A DNA stretch of 64,000 bases, taken from contig NW_027478391.1 of NCBI RefSeq assembly GCF_051014685.1, positions 248,001 through 312,000 of the forward strand, given 5' to 3'. The stretch's first letter is position 1. Each line of letters starts with the position of its first letter. The DNA is from Ptiloglossa arizonensis (Eukaryota > Arthropoda > Insecta > Hymenoptera > Colletidae). The notes beneath the pieces were generated by a model. That model did no database searches. It was given only the letters and a program-made list of their open reading frames with translations, and was not told the DNA's origin. This document shows positions 59,261 through 64,000 of this stretch, in pieces. The translations under genes were made by a program, and so were the position numbers.

Positions 59261-61025
59261 GGTATTTGAATTTTTCCCCTAGGCCATTATAGTTATTGGT
59301 TTCGAGTATCAGACTTGCGAAAATTTTGATGGTTTCTCAACCATTCCTTAACTTCAAACTCCCATATCTCGCGAACGGATTGACGAAGTCGAGAAATTCC
59401 TGTTGCATCTGAAAGCAGAAACTCGCCCGATTACAACGGTATGTGTATTTTTGCCCTAGGCCATAGTAGTTACTGATTTCGAGTATCAGACTCGCGAAAA
59501 TTGTTATGGTTTCTCAACCATTCCTTAACTTCAAACTTCCATCTCTCCCGAACGGATTGAGGAAATCGAGAAATTGCTGTTGCATCTGAAAGTAGAACCT
59601 CGCCCCATTACAACGGTATGTGTATTTTTGCCCTAGACCATAGTGGTTAATGGTTTCGAGTACCAGATTCCGAAAATTTTGATGGTTTCTCAACCATTCC
59701 TTAACTTCAAACTCCCATATCTCGCGAACGGATTGTCGAACTCGAGAAATTCCTGTTGTATCTGAAAGTAGAAACTCGCCCGATTACAATGGTGTGTGTA
59801 CTTTTCCCCTAGGCCATACCAGTTATTGGTTTCGAGTATCAGATTTGCGAAAATTTTGATGGTTTCAAAACCATTCCTAAACTTCAAACTCCCATATCTC
59901 CCGAACGGATTGAGGAAATCGAGAAATTCCTGTTGCATCTGAAAGTAGAACCTCGCCCCATTACAACGGTGTGTGTATTTTTGCCCTAGACCATAGTAGT
60001 TAATGGTTTCGAGTATCAGATTCCGAAAATTTTGATGGTTTCTCAACCATTCCTTAACTTCAAGCTCCCATATCTCGCGAACGGATTGACCAACTCGAGA
60101 AATTCCTGTTGTATCTGAAAGTAGAAACTTGCCCGATTACAATGGTGTGTGTACTTTTCCCCAAGGCCATTCCAGTTGTTCGTTTCGAGTATCAGACTTG
60201 CGAAAATTTTGATGGTTTCTCAACCATTCCTTAATTTCAAACTCGCATATCTCGCGAACGGATTGACGAACTCGAGAAATTCCTGTTGCATCTGAAAGTA
60301 GAACCTCGCCCCATTACAACGGTATGTGTATTTTTGCCCTAGACCGTAGTAGTTAATGGTTTCGAGTATCAGATTCCGAAAATTTTGATGGTTTCTCAAC
60401 CATTCCTTAATTTCAAACTCGCATGTCTCGCGAACAGATTGACGAACTCGCGAAGTTCCTGTTGCATCTGAAAGCAGACACACGCCCGATTACAACGGTA
60501 TGCGTATTTCTGCCCTAGACCATAGTAGTTATTAGTTTCGAGTATCAGATTCCGAAAATTTTGATGGTTTCCCAACCATTCCTTAAATTCAAACTCCCAT
60601 ATCTCGCGAACGGATTGACGAACTCGAGAAATACCTGTTGCATCTGAAAGTAGAAACTTGCCCGATTACAAAGGTGTGTGTACTTTTCCCCAAGGCCATT
60701 CCAGTTATTGGTTTCGAGTATCAGACTTGCGAAAATTTTGATCTTTTCTCAACCATTCCTTAACTTCAAACTCCCATATCTCGCGAACGGATTGACGAAC
60801 TCGAGTAATTCTTGTTGAATCTGAAAGCAGACACTCGCCCGATTGCAACGGTATGTGTATTTTTGCCCTAGACCATAGTAGTTATTGGTTTCGAGTATCA
60901 GATTCCGCAAATTTTGATGGTTTCTCAACCATTCCATAAATTCAAACTCCCATATCTCGCGAGCGGATTGACGAACACGAGAAATTCCTGTTGCACCAGA
61001 AAGTAGAAGCTCGCCCGATTACAAC
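59261..61025. repeat. Zone E unit 7 (10 monomers, 1765 bp, second type)
   Basis: It has the same length as unit 5 but a different composition. After the anchor and the CTGATTTCGAG monomer it jumps to CCATCTCTCCCG, omitting about three monomers, so the anchor-to-landmark distance is 429 rather than 958 bases. It includes GAGTACCAGATTCCG, CCATACCAG, TTGTTCGTTTCGAG and GACCGTAG monomers. A single change, GATTGTCGAACTC at about 59732, separates it from unit 8 in that monomer. Confidence 0.83.
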
Positions 61026-62400
61026 GGTATTTGAATTTTTCCCCTAGGCCATTATAGTTATTGGTTTCGAGTATCAGACTTGCGAAAATTTTGATGGTTT
61101 CTCAACCATTCCTTAACTTCAAACTCCCATATCTCGCGAACGGATTGACGAAGTCGAGAAATTCCTGTTGCATCTGAAAGCAGAAACTCGCCCGATTACA
61201 ACGGTATGTGTATTTTTGCCCTAGGCCATAGTAGTTACTGATTTCGAGTATCAGACTCGCGAAAATTGTTATGGTTTCTCAACCATTCCTTAACTTCAAA
61301 CTCCCATCTCTCCCGAACGGATTGAGGAAATCGAGAAATTGCTGTTGCATCTGAAAGTAGAACCTCGCCCCATTACAACGGTATGTGTATTTTTGCCCTA
61401 GACCATAGTGGTTAATGGTTTCGAGTACCAGATTCCGAAAATTTTGATGGTTTCTCAACCATTCCTTAACTTCAAACTCCCATATCTCGCGAACGGATTG
61501 ACGAACTCGAGAAATTCCTGTTGTATCTGAAAGTAGAAACTCGCCCGATTACAATGGTGTGTGTACTTTTCCCCTAGGCCATACCAGTTATTGGTTTCGA
61601 GTATCAGATTTGCGAAAATTTTGATGGTTTCAAAACCATTCCTAAACTTCAAACTCCCATATCTCCCGAACGGATTGAGGAAATCGAGAAATTCCTGTTG
61701 CATCTGAAAGTAGAACCTCGCCCCATTACAACGGTGTGTGTATTTTTGCCCTAGACCATAGTAGTTAATGGTTTCGAGTATCAGATTCCGAAAATTTTGA
61801 TGGTTTCTCAACCATTCCTTAACTTCAAGCTCCCATATCTCGCGAACGGATTGACCAACTCGAGAAATTCCTGTTGTATCTGAAAGTAGAAACTTGCCCG
61901 ATTACAATGGTGTGTGTACTTTTCCCCAAGGCCATTCCAGTTGTTCGTTTCGAGTATCAGACTTGCGAAAATTTTGATGGTTTCCCAACCATTCCTTAAT
62001 TTCAAACTCGCATATCTCGCGAACGGATTGACGAACTCGAGAAATTCCTGTTGCATCTGAAAGTAGAACCTCGCCCCATTACAACGGTATGTGTATTTTT
62101 GCCCTAGACCGTAGTAGTTAATGGTTTCGAGTATCAGATTCCGAAAATTTTGATGGTTTCTCAACCATTCCTTAATTTCAAACTCGCATGTCTCGCGAAC
62201 AGATTGACGAACTCGCGAAGTTCCTGTTGCATCTGAAAGCAGACACACGCCCGATTACAACGGTATGCGTATTTTTGCCCTAGACCATAGTAGTTATTAG
62301 TTTCGAGTATCAGATTCCGAAAATTTTGATGGTTTCCCAACCATTCCTTAAATTCAAACTCCCATATCTCGCGAACGGATTGAAGAACTCGAGAAATTCC
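61026..62400. repeat. Zone E unit 8 (partial second copy of unit 7)
   Basis: It matches unit 7 at an offset of 1765 (59690 and 61455, 60220 and 61985) to about 62360. There it departs with GATTGAAGAACTC, CCTCTAGC and the GTATAATAGAAG insertion at 62415. Within the shared 1.3 kb I noticed only a handful of changes, so this pair is among the youngest duplications in the window. Confidence 0.82.
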
Positions 62401-64000
62401 TCTAGCATCTGAAAGTATAATAGAAGCTCGCCCAATTACAACGGTATGCGTATTTTTGCCCTAGACCATAGTAGTTATTGGTTTCGAGTATAAGGCTTGC
62501 GAAAATTTTGATGGTTTCTCAAACTTTCCCTAACTTCAAACTCCCATATCTCACGAACGGATGACGAACTCGAGAAATTCCTGTTGCATCTGAAAGCAGA
62601 AACCCGCCGGATTACAACGGAATGTGTATTTTTGCCCTAGACAGTAGTAGTTATTGGTTTCGAGTATCAGACTTGCGAAAATTTTGATGGCTTCACAACC
62701 ATTCTTTAACTTCAAACTCGCATATCTCGCGACAGGATTGACGAACTCGAGAAATTCCTGTTGCATCTGAAAGCAGAAACTCGGCCGATTACAACCGTAT
62801 GTGTATTTTTGCCCTAGACCATAGTAGTTATTGGTTTCGTGTATCAGATTCCGAAAATTTTGATGGTTTCTCAACCATTCCTTAACTTCAAACCCCCATA
62901 TCTCGCGAACGGTTTGACGAACTCGAGAAATTCCTCTTGCATCTGAAAGTAGAACCTCGCCCCATTACAACGGTATGTGTATTTTTGCCCTAGTCCATAG
63001 TGGTTAATGGTTTCGAGTATCAGATTCCGAAAATTTTGATGGTTTCTCAACCATTCCTTAACTTCAAACTCACATATCTCGCGAACGGATTGACGAACTC
63101 GAAAAATTCCTGTTGTATCTGAAAGTAGAACCTCGCTCCATTACAACGGTGTGTGTATTTTTGCCCTAGACCATAGTAGTTAATGGTTTCGAGTAGCAGA
63201 TTCCGAAAATTTTGATGGTTTCTCAACCATTCCTTAACTTCAAGCTCCCATATCTCGCGAACGGATTGACCAACTCGAGAAATTCCTGTTGTATCTGAAA
63301 GTAGAAACTTGCCCGATTACAATGGTGTGTGTACTTTTCCCCAAGGCCATTCCAGTTATTGGTTTCGAGTATCAGACTTGCGAAAATTTTGATGGATTCT
63401 CAACCATTCCTTAATTTCAAACTCGCATATCTCGCGAACGGATTGACGAACTCGAGAAATTCCTGTTGCATCTGAAAGCAAAAACTGGCCCGATTACAAC
63501 GGTATGTGTATTTTTGCCCTAGACCATAGTAGTTATTGGTTTCGAATATCAGATTCCGAAAATTTTGATGGTTTCTCAACCATTTCTTAAATCCAAACTC
63601 CCATATCTCGCGAGCGGATTGATGAATCCGAAAAATTCCTGTTGCGCCTGAAAGTAGAAACGCGCCCGATTACAACGGTATGTGTATTTTACCCCTAGGC
63701 CATTGTAGTTATTGTTTTCGAGTATCAGACTTGCAAAAATTTTGATGGTTTCTCAACCATTCCTTAACATCAAACTCCCATATCTCGCGAACGGAATGAC
63801 GAACTCGAGAATTTCCAGTTGCATCTGAAAGTAGAAACTTGCCCGATTACAATGGTGTGTGTACTTTTCCCCAAGGCCATTCCAGTTATTGGTTTCGAGT
63901 ATCAGACTTGCGAAAATTTTGATGGTTTCTCAACCATTCCTTAACTTCAAACTCCCATATCTCGCGAACGGATTGACGAACACGAGAAATTCCTGTTGCA
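62400..64000. repeat. Mixed monomers at the right end of the window
   Basis: Nine monomers of varied type: CAAACTTTCCCTAAC with GGATGACG (one base short) near 62530, CTAGACAGTAG, CGCGACAGGATTG, TAGTCCATAGTGG, GAGTAGCAG, and a displaced divergent fragment at 63584-63710. The final monomer is cut by the window at position 142 of 177. No repeated multi-monomer block was recognised. The array clearly continues beyond the window. Confidence 0.75.
63584..63710. repeat. Displaced copy of the divergent zone D monomer
   Basis: TTCTTAAATCC, GCGAGCGGATTGATGAATCC, TTGCGCCTG and GTATTTTACCCCTAGG occur here in the same order as at 44851-44975, 18733 bases away. The left junction lies inside the inverted repeat. 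Upstream is an ordinary ATTCCGAAAATT monomer with AACCAT, while at 44851 the upstream part is the ATACG type. One change, CGCGCCC against CTCGCCC, separates the copies. Confidence 0.78.

Larger units (their letters stand above)
43560..62400. repeat. Zone E: units anchored by the GGTATTTGAA monomer
   Basis: The rare GGTATTTGAATTTTT variant, preceded by CGCGAGCGG and CGAACACGAG, occurs at 43883, 47061, 50775, 52187, 54488, 56253, 59261 and 61026. The spacings are 3178, 3714, 1412, 2301, 1765, 3008 and 1765 bases. Units share long ordered stretches but differ by whole-monomer deletions and insertions, so the higher-order repeat is variable in length. The individual units are listed below. Confidence 0.85.
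1..64000. repeat. 177 bp satellite array, head to tail
   Basis: The window is a single tandem array. The landmark GTGTACTTTT at position 1 recurs at 178 and then at about every 177 bases, or as the variant GTGTATTTTT, up to 63859. This gives about 361 monomers with a net loss of about 39 bases from small indels. All copies have the same orientation. Immediate neighbours can be very close: monomers 1 and 2 differ at about 8 of 177 positions. Distant subfamilies differ much more. No non-satellite base run was found anywhere, so the stretches without genes are all satellite. Monomer length near one nucleosome repeat and multi-scale higher-order structure are typical of centromeric or pericentromeric satellites; that role is inference. 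The family and species are not recognised. Confidence 0.97.

Noticed and set aside
61808..62248. A 146-codon minus-strand open frame, and similar 60-118 codon frames throughout
   Set aside because: They are translations of the satellite in a frame kept open by the 3 x 59 period. The peptides are 59-residue repeats of the monomer with no recognisable domain, and related frames appear wherever stops are absent. No promoter or transcript signal supports them.
1..64000. CRISPR-like regular repeats
   Set aside because: The period is 177 bases with no short conserved repeat separated by unrelated spacers. The entire period is conserved, which is tandem satellite structure.
1..64000. Transposon or retroelement insertions, terminal repeats
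   Set aside because: I looked for breaks in the 177-base phase longer than a few bases and for non-satellite sequence and found none. All phase changes are small indels.
1..64000. Inverted blocks of the array
   Set aside because: The landmarks TTCGAG, AAAATTTT with GATGG, and CTCGCGAACGG always appear in the same order and strand. I saw no minus-oriented monomer.

Overview
The whole 64 kb window is one uninterrupted head-to-tail satellite DNA array. The monomer is 177 bp, about 42% GC in a consensus I counted by eye. From the first to the last copy of the landmark GTGTAC (positions 1 and 63859) I infer about 361 monomers with a mean length of 176.9 bp. All monomers face the same way. I found no unique sequence, transposon, RNA gene, promoter or credible protein-coding gene. 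Every open frame decomposes into a 59-residue periodic peptide, because 177 is 3 x 59.

The DNA is eukaryotic in character. A nucleosome-length monomer, nested higher-order repeats and a pure array of this size fit a centromeric or pericentromeric satellite. Plants (many of whose centromeric satellites are about 150-180 bp) are my first guess and insects a second. I do not recognise the family by name, and centromere function is inferred only.

Layout. Zone A (1-17340) is rich in monomers carrying GCTCAAGCGTTCC and holds five copies of a module starting with a TTACTGG/GGGTAACAG monomer, a 708 bp 4-mer repeat (2630-4430), an 885 bp duplication (8321-9815) and an 886 bp 5-mer higher-order repeat (9755-12360). 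Zone B (17340-22650) contains a 12-mer (2124 bp) duplication interleaved with zone A material and a clean 883 bp 5-mer pair. Zone C (22650-42180) is a very large duplication: about 8-9 kb of ordered monomer variants at 22650-30530 recurs at 32030-41150, with insertions of whole monomers. Zone D (42180-45400) is transitional and holds the most divergent monomers (44500-44970). Zone E (43560-62400) is a set of eight variable-length higher-order units (1.4-3.7 kb), each marked by one GGTATTTGAA monomer, including two different 10-mer units of exactly 1765 bp. The last 1.6 kb (62400-64000) is mixed and contains a displaced copy of the zone D divergent monomer.

Per-monomer motifs, numbered from GTGTAC: an AvrII site at 13-18, an A4T4 tract at 55-62, a 6-bp-arm inverted repeat at 64-79, a CENP-B-box-like motif on the minus strand at 96-110 (one mismatch in the consensus, perfect at 2751-2765 and 3459-3473), a NruI site at 104-109 and an XhoI site at 123-128. 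The most interesting points are the CENP-B-box-like motif, the dyad (with one apparent compensatory pair), and the legible history of unequal exchange recorded by small indels.
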